A stretch of 64,000 nt of DNA from an uncultured Bacteroidales bacterium. GTDB lineage: Bacteria > Bacteroidota > Bacteroidia > Bacteroidales > WCHB1-69. The stretch is taken from NCBI GenBank assembly GCA_937949745.1, contig CALECM010000105.1, forward strand, positions 1 through 64,000. Reading direction: 5' to 3'. The translations under genes were made by a program, and so were the position numbers. Below are positions 44,194-52,480 of the stretch, piece after piece. The notes under the pieces were generated by a model. The model had not been told where the DNA came from and made no database searches. It worked only from the letters and a program-made list of their open reading frames with translations. Each line of letters begins with the position of its first letter. Positions within the stretch are counted from its first letter, which is position 1.

Positions 44194-44276
44194 ACTCTGT
44201 ATTTAGCTATCCTGCCTGAGGCATGCCGGGGAACCTCTCTCCGGTACTGATCGGTGTGCCTATTCCTTTACAGAGT
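44194..44276 (+). promoter_or_regulatory. structured leader RNA upstream of second MATE gene
   Basis: ACTCTGTA (44194-44201) pairs perfectly with TACAGAGT (44269-44276), closing an 83-base domain. Inside, GGCATGCC (44220-44227) pairs with GGTGTGCC (44253-44260) using two G-U pairs. CCGGGG and CTCTCCGG segments between them can form an inner hairpin. The nested, closed architecture is typical of a riboswitch aptamer. It does not match TPP, FMN, cobalamin, SAM, guanidine or Mn2+ consensus patterns that I know. Confidence 0.45.
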
Positions 44277-44344
44277 AATCAATCTATTTATTAACGATTC
44301 ATGCCGCACTTATCACAGTGCCGCATCATATGCCTTTTATTAAA

Positions 44345-45664
44345 ATGAATTATACATATAAAAAAATCTGGCTTATCAACCTGCCCATCATGGTGAGCCT
44401 GTTAATGGAACAATTAATCAACCTGACGGATTCTGTTTTCCTGGGACACGTCAGTCAAACCGATCTGGGGGCATCGGCTTTGGCCACGATGTATTATACC
44501 GCCGTTTATATGCTCGGTTTCGGGTTCAGCCTCGGCGCCCAGGTTGTGATCGCGAGGCGTAACGGTGAAGGAAAGCTTACGGACATTGGTAAAGTATTCT
44601 ATCAGGCCCTTATTTTTTTATCGTTTTTCGCCGTTGTCGTTTTCCTGTTGTCCAAATTATTTTCACCCGCATTATTACGGTTGTTTATTTCCTCGGATAA
44701 TGTTTACCGGTCTGCGATGCGATATATCGAATGGAGGGACTACAGTTATCTTTTTGCCTTTCCGTTGCTGGCTATCCGGGCTTTTTTTATCGGGACGACC
44801 AATACGAAAGTGCTTACGGTCAATTCAATCATTATGGTCATTTGTAATATCCTTTTCAATTATTTACTGATCTTCGGAAAAGGCGGATTTCCCCGGCTGG
44901 GGATCAGCGGAGCCGCAATCGGATCATCGCTGGCCGGACTGGCAGGCCTGGTGTTCCTGATCATCTATATGTGGCTGCAGGTAGACAAAAAAAGATACGG
45001 ATTACGGTTTATATTCGACTTCAGGTTGTCGCTCCGTCTTTTAAGCATATCCGTCTGGACGATGATCAGGTCGTTTTTTTCCATCGCGCCGTGGTTTCTC
45101 TTTTTCGTCGTGATCGAACATTTAGGGGAACTCGAATTGGCAGCCGCCAATATCGTAAGAAGTATCTCCATGATTTTTTTTGTGATCGTCAACTCATTTG
45201 CCACAACCACGATCTCATTAGTCAGTACCCTGATCGGCGCCGGGCAGCCTGAAAAAGTGATGCCGGCATGCCGCAGGGTTATCAGGCTCAATTACGCCAT
45301 CGGCATCCCGCTGATATTGCTGGCATTGATTTTTTCGGAAAATATTCTACGGCTGTTCACACCTGATCCGGAGGTTATCCGGACGGCATTTTATCCTTTC
45401 TGCGTCATGCTGTCCACCTTCATTCTTTCCGTTCCGGCATACATCTATTGTAATACGGTGATCGGAACCGGAAACACTAAAACAGCCTTTATCTTCCAGA
45501 TGATCAATATTGTGGTTTATCTGATTTATCTTTCCATCCTGTCCCGGATTTCTCAGATTCCGCTCGCGGTATACTGGACAGCGGAACAACTTTACGTTAT
45601 GGTATTGCTTATTCTTTCCCTGCTATATCTGAAGCGGAACAAATGGCAAAATAAGAATTTATGA
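44345..45664 (+). CDS. MATE family efflux transporter
   Basis: A 439-residue inner-membrane transporter with about twelve hydrophobic segments, second of the two MATE genes here. The start at 44345 gives MNYTYKKIWLINLPIMVSLL; the upstream ATG at 44318 lies next to repeats in the leader. Early motifs are QLINLTDSVFLGHVSQTDLGASALA and FGFSLGAQVVIARRNGEG, matching the NorM/DinF-type N-terminal half. The second half starts near SIAPWFLFFVVIEHLGELELAAANI. It is not a close copy of the 35291 transporter, so the two are separate family members. Substrate unknown; control by the leader RNA is inferred. Confidence 0.9.
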   Translation: MNYTYKKIWLINLPIMVSLLMEQLINLTDSVFLGHVSQTDLGASALATMYYTAVYMLGFGFSLGAQVVIARRNGEGKLTDIGKVFYQALIFLSFFAVVVFLLSKLFSPALLRLFISSDNVYRSAMRYIEWRDYSYLFAFPLLAIRAFFIGTTNTKVLTVNSIIMVICNILFNYLLIFGKGGFPRLGISGAAIGSSLAGLAGLVFLIIYMWLQVDKKRYGLRFIFDFRLSLRLLSISVWTMIRSFFSIAPWFLFFVVIEHLGELELAAANIVRSISMIFFVIVNSFATTTISLVSTLIGAGQPEKVMPACRRVIRLNYAIGIPLILLALIFSENILRLFTPDPEVIRTAFYPFCVMLSTFILSVPAYIYCNTVIGTGNTKTAFIFQMINIVVYLIYLSILSRISQIPLAVYWTAEQLYVMVLLILSLLYLKRNKWQNKNL

Positions 45665-46244
45665 TTATTGGAATAAGATGCTGAGCGAAGCGAAGGATGA
45701 AAACACGAGGAAGCCATAATTCATTGATTCAACAGTTTCGGCAATGGATGACAAATTTATGTATCTTAATATCCAAAACAATAGTTTAAGAATATTCCAT
45801 ACTTTTTTCCTTGATGAAAAAAGTATCAAAAAAATCAAGGCAAAAGAATGCTCCCCTCTCTGCAAAATCTCTAACCAGCCCGGAAAGGCAGACGCAAAAA
45901 GAAGGCCCGCACATCTTCCGGAAAATCTTCTTTTTGCTATATGCTCACTCACGTTCGCATCCTTTCCGTCCTGTAAGAATTTTGCATTCACACGCTGCGG
46001 CCTCTCCTTTTGCCTTCCTCACGCATTAACTGTTGAAAAATATAGAACTCGACTTCCCCGATGCTGAAGTGGTCACTTTAAATTTTAATGCGTGAAAAAT
46101 GAAGGTTCTTTGGCGTAAAAAACTGCAAACTGTTTAAGGAGCATCAGCGACAAGTTTTTGCAGTTTAGCCAAAGGTTCTTAGATTTTGATAATATGAAGC
46201 CGACCAGCTCAGGGAGCGGGTGTTATCTCCCTCATTATACTTTT

Positions 46245-46271
46245 AGATCCTTCGCTTCCGCTCAGGATGAC
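46245..46271. repeat. half-copy of the GTCATTCTGAG palindrome family (copy C)
   Basis: The sequence beginning AGATCCTTCGCTTCCGCTC and ending AGGATGAC matches the right arms of copies A and B. Its probable left partner, TGCTGAGCGAAGCGAAGGAT at 45679-45698, lies about 550 bases away. Confidence 0.65.
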
Positions 46272-46372
46272 AATATGAGAAGATCTCATCTCCGTTGATT
46301 GAATCCACTTAAAAGTAGGTCAGGAACTCCAGGTATGATATAAAATCAGAGAGGGGAAATCCAAAAAAACTC

Positions 46373-46380
46373 TATCTTTG
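46373..46380 (+). promoter_or_regulatory. -7 element (TATCTTTG) for the beta-helix lipoprotein gene
   Basis: Forty-four bases upstream of the ATG at 46425. Confidence 0.6.
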
Positions 46381-46424
46381 TTGGGAATAAATTTTCTAAC
46401 CAGAAATTTACTACTATCCAAATT

Positions 46425-47789
46425 ATGAAAAAGACCATATTCCTTTTGTTGTTATCGATATTTTTTCTGGAAGGATGCAAAAAGAAGGAAAATACGGATA
46501 AAGAACCGTTAGGATATGATTATTATGTAGCTATAGACGGACATGACCAAAATCCAGGCACTTTTGAAAAACCTTTCAGAACCATCCAAAAAGCCGTGCA
46601 ACAGGCAGAACCCGGCAATATTATTTGTATCATGGAAGGAAAATACCCGGAAAAGATTGCCATCACGAATTCCGGCACACCTGAAAAATATATTACGCTG
46701 CGTTCCTATCCGGACGACGAGGTGATCATCGACGGAACCGGCATAGAACTTCTTATACCCGACCAGGCGCTGATCCGTTTTGAAGATGCACACTATTTTA
46801 AAATCGAAGGGATCACCATCCGGAATTCAAAGTCCTGCGGAATTTACGGAAAGAACGGATCTTCCAATATCGTCATTGAGAAGTGTACCGTAAAAAATTG
46901 TATCGCCCCGGGAATTTGTTTCGGCGCCGACTTTATCGGGACTGAAAACATAAAAGTACTACGCAATTGGGTGGATAACTGCTCGCAATACAGTCGTGAA
47001 GCGATATCCTTACGTACAGTGGATAAATTTGAAATAGCATACAATAAAGTAACCAATGTGTTGAAAGAAAGTATCGATGTAAAATCAGGATGCAGGAACG
47101 GTTCCATCCACCACAACGAAATCGTGAACTCAGGGCTGAGCGCGGCCATTTACCTGGACGCGGGATATGCAGATAAGCCCGTTAATGACGGACAATATAA
47201 TATCCATGTTTACCAGAATAAGATTGTTAATCCTTTTACCATAGGCATATCTATTGCTTCGGAAATGGGTAATGTCTGCCGCGATATCCACGTCTACAAT
47301 AACCTCATCTACGACCTGAATAAAGGACAGGGCTCCGGTATTAAGGTGGCTGACCACACGGATGACAACAGTACGCACATAGGACACCTGGAAGACATTT
47401 ATATCTATAATAATACGGTGTATGGCCGGGCACAACAAGGTATTTATGTGAATATGCCGTCTATCAAAAATATTGTGATCCGTAATAACATTTCAGTCAA
47501 TAACTGGATCCCCATTAAGATCAAAGAAGGTGTCGGGATCGATGTGTCGGAGGTAATTATTGAAAACAACCTCAGTTACGGTTCCTTGCAAACCGGTGAT
47601 TTCGGAATTAATCCAGTCCTGGAAGATCCCCAATTCGTAAATATTAACGAAGGTAATTTCGAGTTGAAAAGAACTTCGCCGGCTATCGACAGGGGAATCG
47701 CAAACGGAGCACCGCGTATAGACTTTAAAGGAACTCCCCGTCCGCAGGGAAACGGATATGACATCGGCGCTTTCGAATATGTAAATTAA
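46425..47789 (+). CDS. right-handed parallel beta-helix lipoprotein (pectate lyase-like fold)
   Basis: A 454-residue lipoprotein with lipobox LEGC at residues 15-18. Residues ~28-60 (YYVAIDGHDQNPGTFEKPF, RTIQKAVQQAEPG) form the start typical of DUF1565/Pel9-like beta-helix proteins. Ladder-like coils rich in Asn follow, with repeated I-x-I-x-x-N blocks such as HVYNNLIYDL and IYIYNNTVYGR. The C-terminus SPAIDRGIANGAP through YDIGAFEY is the choice-of-anchor Q type ending. Related proteins are polysaccharide lyases or glycan binders on the cell surface. No SusC/SusD pair is nearby. A candidate polysaccharide-active protein; the activity is not proven. Confidence 0.85.
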   Translation: MKKTIFLLLLSIFFLEGCKKKENTDKEPLGYDYYVAIDGHDQNPGTFEKPFRTIQKAVQQAEPGNIICIMEGKYPEKIAITNSGTPEKYITLRSYPDDEVIIDGTGIELLIPDQALIRFEDAHYFKIEGITIRNSKSCGIYGKNGSSNIVIEKCTVKNCIAPGICFGADFIGTENIKVLRNWVDNCSQYSREAISLRTVDKFEIAYNKVTNVLKESIDVKSGCRNGSIHHNEIVNSGLSAAIYLDAGYADKPVNDGQYNIHVYQNKIVNPFTIGISIASEMGNVCRDIHVYNNLIYDLNKGQGSGIKVADHTDDNSTHIGHLEDIYIYNNTVYGRAQQGIYVNMPSIKNIVIRNNISVNNWIPIKIKEGVGIDVSEVIIENNLSYGSLQTGDFGINPVLEDPQFVNINEGNFELKRTSPAIDRGIANGAPRIDFKGTPRPQGNGYDIGAFEYVN

Positions 47790-47883
47790 AAGGCCTTTTC
47801 CTGTTTTCAGAATTTTCTGAACCAATTCCAATATTACCCGATAAAAAAACTATTTTGGACAACTCCATCCGGAATAGTCATTG

Positions 47884-47891
47884 TATTTTTG
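47884..47891 (+). promoter_or_regulatory. -7 element (TATTTTTG) immediately before the zinc-ribbon/AraC gene
   Basis: Ends only seven bases before the ATG at 47899, which would place the transcript start at or next to the start codon (leaderless or nearly so). CCGGAATAG sits just upstream at 47869-47877. Confidence 0.5.
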
Positions 47892-47898
47892 TAGTACA

Positions 47899-49050
47899 AT
47901 GAATTATGAAATCTATAACAGCGATTATTGCCAGAGTTGCGGTATGCCTCTCCGGTTCGATGTGGAAGAATACCTGGGAACCAATGCAGATCATACCCCG
48001 AGCCATGAATATTGCTACTATTGCCTGAAAGACGGGAAATACGTAGTGGATATTCCCATGGAAGAAATGGTTGATATTTGGGTGAAATATACCGGCAAGT
48101 ATAATGAATATGCCGGGACTAAATATACCCCGTCGGAATTACGGACTTTATTGAATAAAAGACTCCCCACTTTAAAACGCTGGAAGCAAAAGCTCACTAC
48201 GCGTAATGTTCATCAGGAAGCGGTAAGAAAGATCAAAAATTATATCAGTCAAAACCTTTTCTCCCCGATCAATCCTCTCCATTTGTGCGAAACCGCACAT
48301 CTTTCCCTTTATCATTTCCGTAAAATCTTCAAGGATATTACCGGAGAAAATATCGGAAGTTATATCCAGCGGCTGCGGCTGGAATATGTGGCTCATCATC
48401 TTTTATTCACTTCCCTGTCAATAATTGATATCCTGAAACAGACCAATTACCAGACAAAACACAGTCTATCCAAAGCTTTCAAAAATCATTTCGGTCTTTC
48501 CATGACGGATTACCGGAAACGTTATCAATATTATTCAAAAACAAACGAGCCATGGTCTTACCTCCCTCTGACTATTCCTCAGGTAAGGCGTTTGCCTGCC
48601 TTCAGGGCGCTTTGTTATCCGGTAGAAAATGCCTATCTCAATAAAGACCACTACCGGGCAGTGTGGCACAAAATCGTCCGTTACCGGGAAAAATACGGAA
48701 ACCACGACGAAAAACCACAATATATAAGTATCAGTATGGATAATCCGCTGATCACCCCACCGGAAAAATGCCGCTTTTATTTAGGGACTTTAACAGAAGG
48801 AGAATCCGGAGTTAAAGGCGGATTCAGTGAAATAGAAATTCCGGGAGGATTATTTGCGGTTTTCAGGCACAGCGGAAACTATTCTTTCCTGCCTGAATTG
48901 TACCGGTATATCCATCAGCAGTGGCTTCCCCAAAGTAATTATATGCGACGGTCACCCATGAGTTTCGAACATTACATGAACAATCCGAAAAACACAGAAC
49001 CGGCAGCATTACTTACGGAGATATATATTCCCGTTGATAAAAAATACTAA
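47899..49050 (+). CDS. zinc-ribbon, AraC and GyrI-like domain transcriptional regulator
   Basis: A 383-residue three-domain regulator. Residues ~8-95 form a putative zinc ribbon with Cys11, 14, 39 and 42 (CQSCGMPL ... CYYC), ending LPTLKRWK. Residues ~105-205 form an AraC-type double helix-turn-helix (IKNYISQNLFSPINPLHLCE; SYIQRLRLEYVAHHLL). Residues ~215-383 form a GyrI-like effector-binding domain, which in other regulators binds hydrophobic or cationic drugs. The start at 47899 is set by the N-terminal Cys motif; an upstream ATG at 47881 overlaps the -7 element. The same ribbon domain recurs alone at 57547. It precedes the Fpg-like and GyrI-like genes on the same strand. Role inferred: a ligand- or metal-responsive activator. 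Confidence 0.9.
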   Translation: MNYEIYNSDYCQSCGMPLRFDVEEYLGTNADHTPSHEYCYYCLKDGKYVVDIPMEEMVDIWVKYTGKYNEYAGTKYTPSELRTLLNKRLPTLKRWKQKLTTRNVHQEAVRKIKNYISQNLFSPINPLHLCETAHLSLYHFRKIFKDITGENIGSYIQRLRLEYVAHHLLFTSLSIIDILKQTNYQTKHSLSKAFKNHFGLSMTDYRKRYQYYSKTNEPWSYLPLTIPQVRRLPAFRALCYPVENAYLNKDHYRAVWHKIVRYREKYGNHDEKPQYISISMDNPLITPPEKCRFYLGTLTEGESGVKGGFSEIEIPGGLFAVFRHSGNYSFLPELYRYIHQQWLPQSNYMRRSPMSFEHYMNNPKNTEPAALLTEIYIPVDKKY

Positions 49051-49060
49051 AACCGAGATT

Positions 49061-49885
49061 ATGATAGAATTACCAGAAGCCCTGACATTAGCCAGGCAGT
49101 CAAACGAAATACTCGCCGGTAAAAAAGTCGTTCATGTCTTTAATGCCACCAAATTACACCGGTTTACTTTTTTTCATGATGATCCGTTGGAATATGATAC
49201 GCAACTCAGGGGAAAGACCATCGAATCGGCGAAAGGATACGGTATATTTGTCGATCTTGTTTTTACCGGAGGAACAATATTAAGTATTGGCGACGGTACT
49301 AATATGAAATATGGAAATCCGGGCGATACAATCCCGGCTCATTATCAGTTACTGATTACTTTTGAAGATGAATCTTTTCTGGTATTCACGGTTGCTATGT
49401 ACGGTTCCATCGGTGTATACCCCGACGGAATCATCGAAGAAAAATACCACACGTTGAGCGCCTCCGGTATCTCTCCGCTGAGCGGGAACTATACTGAAGA
49501 AATTTTTCGAAAACTCTTTACCGGAACCAAAAAAGATCTGTCGGCCAAAGCATTGCTCGCCACCGAACAGCGTATCCCCGGTGTCGGGAACGGCGTATTG
49601 CAGGATATTCTGTTCAATGCCCGGATCCATCCTAAACGGAAAATATCCACTTTTTCCGAAAAGGACAGATCGGTGCTTTTCCGTTCTTTAAAAACTACCT
49701 TACAGGAAATGACCGATCTAAACGGACGGGATACCCAGAAAGATCTCTTAGGTAATAACGGGGTTTATAAAACTATTTTATCCGCCAAAACCTGGAAAAA
49801 TCCCTGCCCTGTTTGCGGAGGCGAAATCGTGAAAGAAAATTTCCTTGGCGGGACCATTTATTACTGTCCGGCCTGCCAGTTATAA
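49061..49885 (+). CDS. Fpg/Nei-family DNA glycosylase homologue lacking the catalytic proline
   Basis: A 274-residue member of the formamidopyrimidine-glycosylase/endonuclease VIII family. The N-terminus is MIELPEALTLA, where active enzymes have MPELPE: Glu3 is kept but the nucleophilic Pro2 is Ile. The beta-elimination Lys of Fpg (RAKYLL) is replaced in the corresponding SAKGYGIFV segment. The Arg before the last zinc-finger Cys pair is replaced in LGGTIYYC. The H2TH region EQRIPGVGNGVLQDILFNARIHP and the zinc finger CPVCGG ... CPAC are intact, so DNA binding is likely retained. The start at 49061 lies ten bases after the regulator stop, so the two genes are probably coupled. Its enzymatic activity is doubtful. 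Confidence 0.85.
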   Translation: MIELPEALTLARQSNEILAGKKVVHVFNATKLHRFTFFHDDPLEYDTQLRGKTIESAKGYGIFVDLVFTGGTILSIGDGTNMKYGNPGDTIPAHYQLLITFEDESFLVFTVAMYGSIGVYPDGIIEEKYHTLSASGISPLSGNYTEEIFRKLFTGTKKDLSAKALLATEQRIPGVGNGVLQDILFNARIHPKRKISTFSEKDRSVLFRSLKTTLQEMTDLNGRDTQKDLLGNNGVYKTILSAKTWKNPCPVCGGEIVKENFLGGTIYYCPACQL

Positions 49886-49911
49886 ACTTATCCTTATCAT
49901 AAAAACAAAAT

Positions 49912-50382
49912 ATGGCAAAATTAACAGATATTATGTTATTACAACAGCCGGCACAGCCGGCCCTTATTCTTGAAAAGCGTGGGAGTATCAACAATTTCAG
50001 CCGACTGATCGGCGAAGGCTTTCAGAGGATAGGCTCTTATATGGAAGAACTCGGAGAACTTCCGACGGATATTCCCAGTGTGGAGTACCCGGCTTACGAG
50101 GAAATGACTGATGATAATATCGGATTGATCATAACATTTTACACTCTCCGATCTCTTCCGGGAAAAGGCGACATCCGGTCCGTAACCATTCCAGCAAGGA
50201 AGATGATCGCCTGTCTTCATCAGGGCAGTTACGACGCTTTGGCTCACCTATACCGGGAAATGGCCGAATGGATCCGGCAAAAGGGATATGAACCTACCGG
50301 CACCAGTATCGAACACTATTACACCGGTCCGGAAACCCCCGAAGCGGAACAGATCACCCGTATCGTAATGCCGCTAAAATAG
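49912..50382 (+). CDS. GyrI-like effector-binding domain protein
   Basis: A 156-residue stand-alone GyrI-like domain of the SoxR/BmrR effector-binding type. The N-terminal segment QQPAQPALILEKRGSINN and the later block VTIPARKMIACLHQGSYDALAHLYREMAEW are characteristic. The C-terminal EHYYTGPETPEAEQITRIVMPL matches the family ending, including the conserved Glu region that contacts cationic ligands. It has no DNA-binding domain and may bind or hydrolyse small molecules. It is 26 bases downstream of the Fpg-like gene and forms a likely three-gene unit with the AraC/GyrI regulator. Confidence 0.85.
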   Translation: MAKLTDIMLLQQPAQPALILEKRGSINNFSRLIGEGFQRIGSYMEELGELPTDIPSVEYPAYEEMTDDNIGLIITFYTLRSLPGKGDIRSVTIPARKMIACLHQGSYDALAHLYREMAEWIRQKGYEPTGTSIEHYYTGPETPEAEQITRIVMPLK

Positions 50383-50445
50383 AAATTCCGTATCGGAAAA
50401 CCATATCCGGGAAAAAAGAAATAAGCATTATTTTAAGGTGCTATT

Positions 50446-51381
50446 TTAAAATATGGTGAATTGATCGTTTCTCAGACTTTTAACCGGGCGTTCTTTAATG
50501 ATGTCATCTTCCGATACATGTCCTATGAGCAGTGGTGAAGCCGGATCATGTTTTCCCATATTGGATTTAGCGGTGAGATAATTTCCCTTGATAGCATAAC
50601 AATAGACACATCCGTTGAGGCAACTTTCGTAAGTTCCGATATCGATGCTTTCAATGCAATTACAAATATCCCGTTGATTCTTGTCTTTTTTCGCAGAAAT
50701 ATTATATCCGGTAATCCGCTCAATCAGTTTTTTATCCACGCACAAACCGCCCGGTATTCCGAGATGAGTTAAATCCACTTTTATCGTACAGGTATCCAGT
50801 TCTATCGGATATTTATCAATGGTTGACTTAAAAGAAACAGCCATCTCCTCGATTTCATCTGTCTCTAACGGATTGATATCCAGACGTACAACTGTAGACT
50901 TAATATGACGGTAATGGTCGATAAATCCCAGCATGCACTTTTCCGTATGGTCTTTCAAACCTTCCGCTATTTCTGCGAAGGCTTCCCGGTGAAAAACCAC
51001 ATCATACTTTTTGTTGGTCAGTATAGGGTCGTAGCGCCAGATCACTTTTTCCTTACCTATCTTGTCGGAAAGACATTTAAATATCCCGATTCTTTCTTTC
51101 ACTGAAGGCAGGTTATTTTCGATATCCCGTCCATAAGGATTTAACGTAAACTGGAAATAATAATGATAATCCCTTAACATATCCAGCTTATCCAGTATCG
51201 GAACCGGATTTTTAGTCCAGAAAACAATACAATCCACAACATCAGGTTTCAGGCTGATTTTACTGATCATTTTAGGATTGTAGGGATTAGGGACCAATAC
51301 ATACTGTTCTTTAATCCTGTTGAAAAACCACTTTGAATAAAAAGCCGGAATATCCGTCCTGCGGCTGGCACTGATTATCAT
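50446..51381 (-). CDS. DUF1848 family protein with C-terminal CX3CX2C motif
   Basis: A 311-residue DUF1848 protein. The N-terminal MIISASRRTDIPAFYSKWFFNRI and VDCIVFWTKNPVPIL are diagnostic of the family. A TIM-barrel-like body follows, with VIWRYDPIL. Near the end Cys240 and Cys242 (CNC) precede Cys254, Cys258 and Cys261 in CLNGCVYCYA. CX3CX2C is the cluster motif of radical SAM enzymes, but here it is C-terminal. Some kinship to spore photoproduct lyase-like proteins is possible. It is convergent with the GyrI-like gene and has its own promoter. Reaction unknown. Confidence 0.88.
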   Translation of the reverse strand: MIISASRRTDIPAFYSKWFFNRIKEQYVLVPNPYNPKMISKISLKPDVVDCIVFWTKNPVPILDKLDMLRDYHYYFQFTLNPYGRDIENNLPSVKERIGIFKCLSDKIGKEKVIWRYDPILTNKKYDVVFHREAFAEIAEGLKDHTEKCMLGFIDHYRHIKSTVVRLDINPLETDEIEEMAVSFKSTIDKYPIELDTCTIKVDLTHLGIPGGLCVDKKLIERITGYNISAKKDKNQRDICNCIESIDIGTYESCLNGCVYCYAIKGNYLTAKSNMGKHDPASPLLIGHVSEDDIIKERPVKSLRNDQFTIF

Positions 51382-51397
51382 ATCATAAAATTAATTT

Positions 51398-51405
51398 CAA
51401 ATATA
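51398..51405 (-). promoter_or_regulatory. -7 element (TATATTTG) for the DUF1848 gene
   Basis: CAAATATA on the plus strand, 17 bases from the ATG at 51381. Confidence 0.55.
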
Positions 51406-51620
51406 ACAAATCCTTCCATATCAGGTTTACCCGGATTAACATTAGGTATTATAAGACCGGAAATCCGCAATATAAAACCGTCTGATGAAATTGTACAGGC
51501 TTTCGGAATGCTGCCGATTCTACTTTGTCGAAAATTAACCAGCCTCCTATCAAGAATTCTTCAATATCAAAGTATTGATGAAATTTTTCCCTGGGTTGTT
51601 GCATACATTGGATATCCTCA

Positions 51621-52046
51621 TTATTGTCCCGGAATATAATTAATCATCCAGTGGATACCAAATTTATCCGTAATCATGGCATACAATTCCGCCCAAAACG
51701 TTTTTTGAAGCGGCATGGTTACATTTCCTTCTTCCGAGAGTTTTTCGAATAAATATTTTGCTTCCTCTTCACTTTCAGCATTCAGGGTAAGAGAAACATT
51801 ATCTCCAAATGTTATCTTCCGGTTTACAGGCGAATCCGATCCCATTATATAGACTTTTTCGCTTACAGGCAAAAGTGTATGGAGGATTTTGTTCATATCG
51901 GCCGGAGGAATATTGGCTTTTTCCGCATCGGGTAAATCTTTATACCTGGATATGAATCTTCTTTTCACATTAAATACGAATTCATAGAAAGTAAAGGCTT
52001 CTTCGCAATTACCATCAAAAATCAAATAGGGCTCTATATTTTTCAT
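51621..52046 (-). CDS. VOC family protein (PhnB/3-demethylubiquinone methyltransferase-like)
   Basis: A 141-residue vicinal-oxygen-chelate fold protein. The ATG at 52046 gives MKNIEPYLIFDGNCEEAFTF, the usual PhnB-like start; a longer frame to 52118 would overlap the neighbouring gene. Conserved blocks are YEFVFNVKRRFISRYKD, ITFGDNVSLTLNAESEEEA and FEKLSEEGNVTMPLQKTFW, then the family ending FGIHWMINY. These proteins often have unknown substrates. It is 29 bases downstream of the second VOC gene and is surely co-transcribed with it. Confidence 0.85.
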   Translation of the reverse strand: MKNIEPYLIFDGNCEEAFTFYEFVFNVKRRFISRYKDLPDAEKANIPPADMNKILHTLLPVSEKVYIMGSDSPVNRKITFGDNVSLTLNAESEEEAKYLFEKLSEEGNVTMPLQKTFWAELYAMITDKFGIHWMINYIPGQ

Positions 52047-52075
52047 TATTCCTCTTCCTTTTGTTATTAAACATA

Positions 52076-52480
52076 TTAAGACTGCATACCTTTCATATCC
52101 ATAAAGAATATTTCCCACAGATGCGCATCGGGATCTTCGAAACGTATGCCGTACATTTCTGAAGGTTCGGTGAATTTATCGACAATTTTCCCTCCTGCTT
52201 TTTCTATTTTATCAGCCTGATTATTTACCTCTTCCTTGCTATCGGCTGATAAAGCCACAATTACTTTGGGTGATTCCTCCGCATTCCCAATGGGCTTCTT
52301 TGTAAATGATTGGAAAAACTCTGCAGCAAGTAACATGACTGATGCTTTATCATTTACTATCATCATGGTGGCCTTCTCGTCGGTAAAATCCCGGTTAAAC
52401 TCAAATCCGATTTTGGTATAAAACTCTACCGAACGTGCAAGATTTTTAACCGGGAGATTAATAAATACTTCTCTGCTCAT
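52076..52480 (-). CDS. VOC family protein (glyoxalase/bleomycin resistance-like)
   Basis: A 134-residue glyoxalase-fold protein. The N-terminal MSREVFINLPVKNLARSVEFYTKIGF and C-terminal GIRFEDPDAHLWEIFFMDM are typical of lactoylglutathione lyase-like proteins. The expected metal-ligand Glu is present in HLWEIF. It is the first gene of a two-gene VOC operon on the minus strand, divergent from ada. No clear -7 element was seen in the upstream 336 bases on this strand. Substrate unknown. Confidence 0.85.
   Translation of the reverse strand: MSREVFINLPVKNLARSVEFYTKIGFEFNRDFTDEKATMMIVNDKASVMLLAAEFFQSFTKKPIGNAEESPKVIVALSADSKEEVNNQADKIEKAGGKIVDKFTEPSEMYGIRFEDPDAHLWEIFFMDMKGMQS

Larger units (their letters stand above)
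43944..44344. other. divergent intergenic region with structured MATE leader
   Basis: No gene is visible. It contains a near-palindrome at 44109-44123, a -7 element at 44149-44156 and a structured RNA leader at 44194-44276. A direct repeat TGCCGCA follows (twice within 44300-44330). The in-frame ATG at 44318 is less likely than 44345. Confidence 0.7.
45665..46424. other. long non-coding region with degenerate inverted repeats
   Basis: Frames on both strands here look like chance translations. Visible structure: a left half of the GTCATTCTGAG palindrome family at 45676-45699 and a right half at 46245-46271. CCTTGAT/ATCAAGG lies around 45811-45840, CACGCATTAA/TTAATGCGTG around 46020-46095, and AAACTGCAAA/TTTGCAGTTT around 46121-46169. 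It looks like a decayed mobile or repeat element, with the promoter of the beta-helix gene at its right end. Confidence 0.6.

Noticed and set aside
44194..44276. Assignment to a known riboswitch class
   Set aside because: The conserved cores of TPP, FMN, cobalamin, SAM, guanidine, fluoride and Mn2+ classes could not be matched by eye, so no class name is given.
45665..46067. Overlapping frames on both strands (108 and 107 codons)
   Set aside because: Low-complexity translations across inverted repeats with no motif; the region reads as decayed non-coding DNA.
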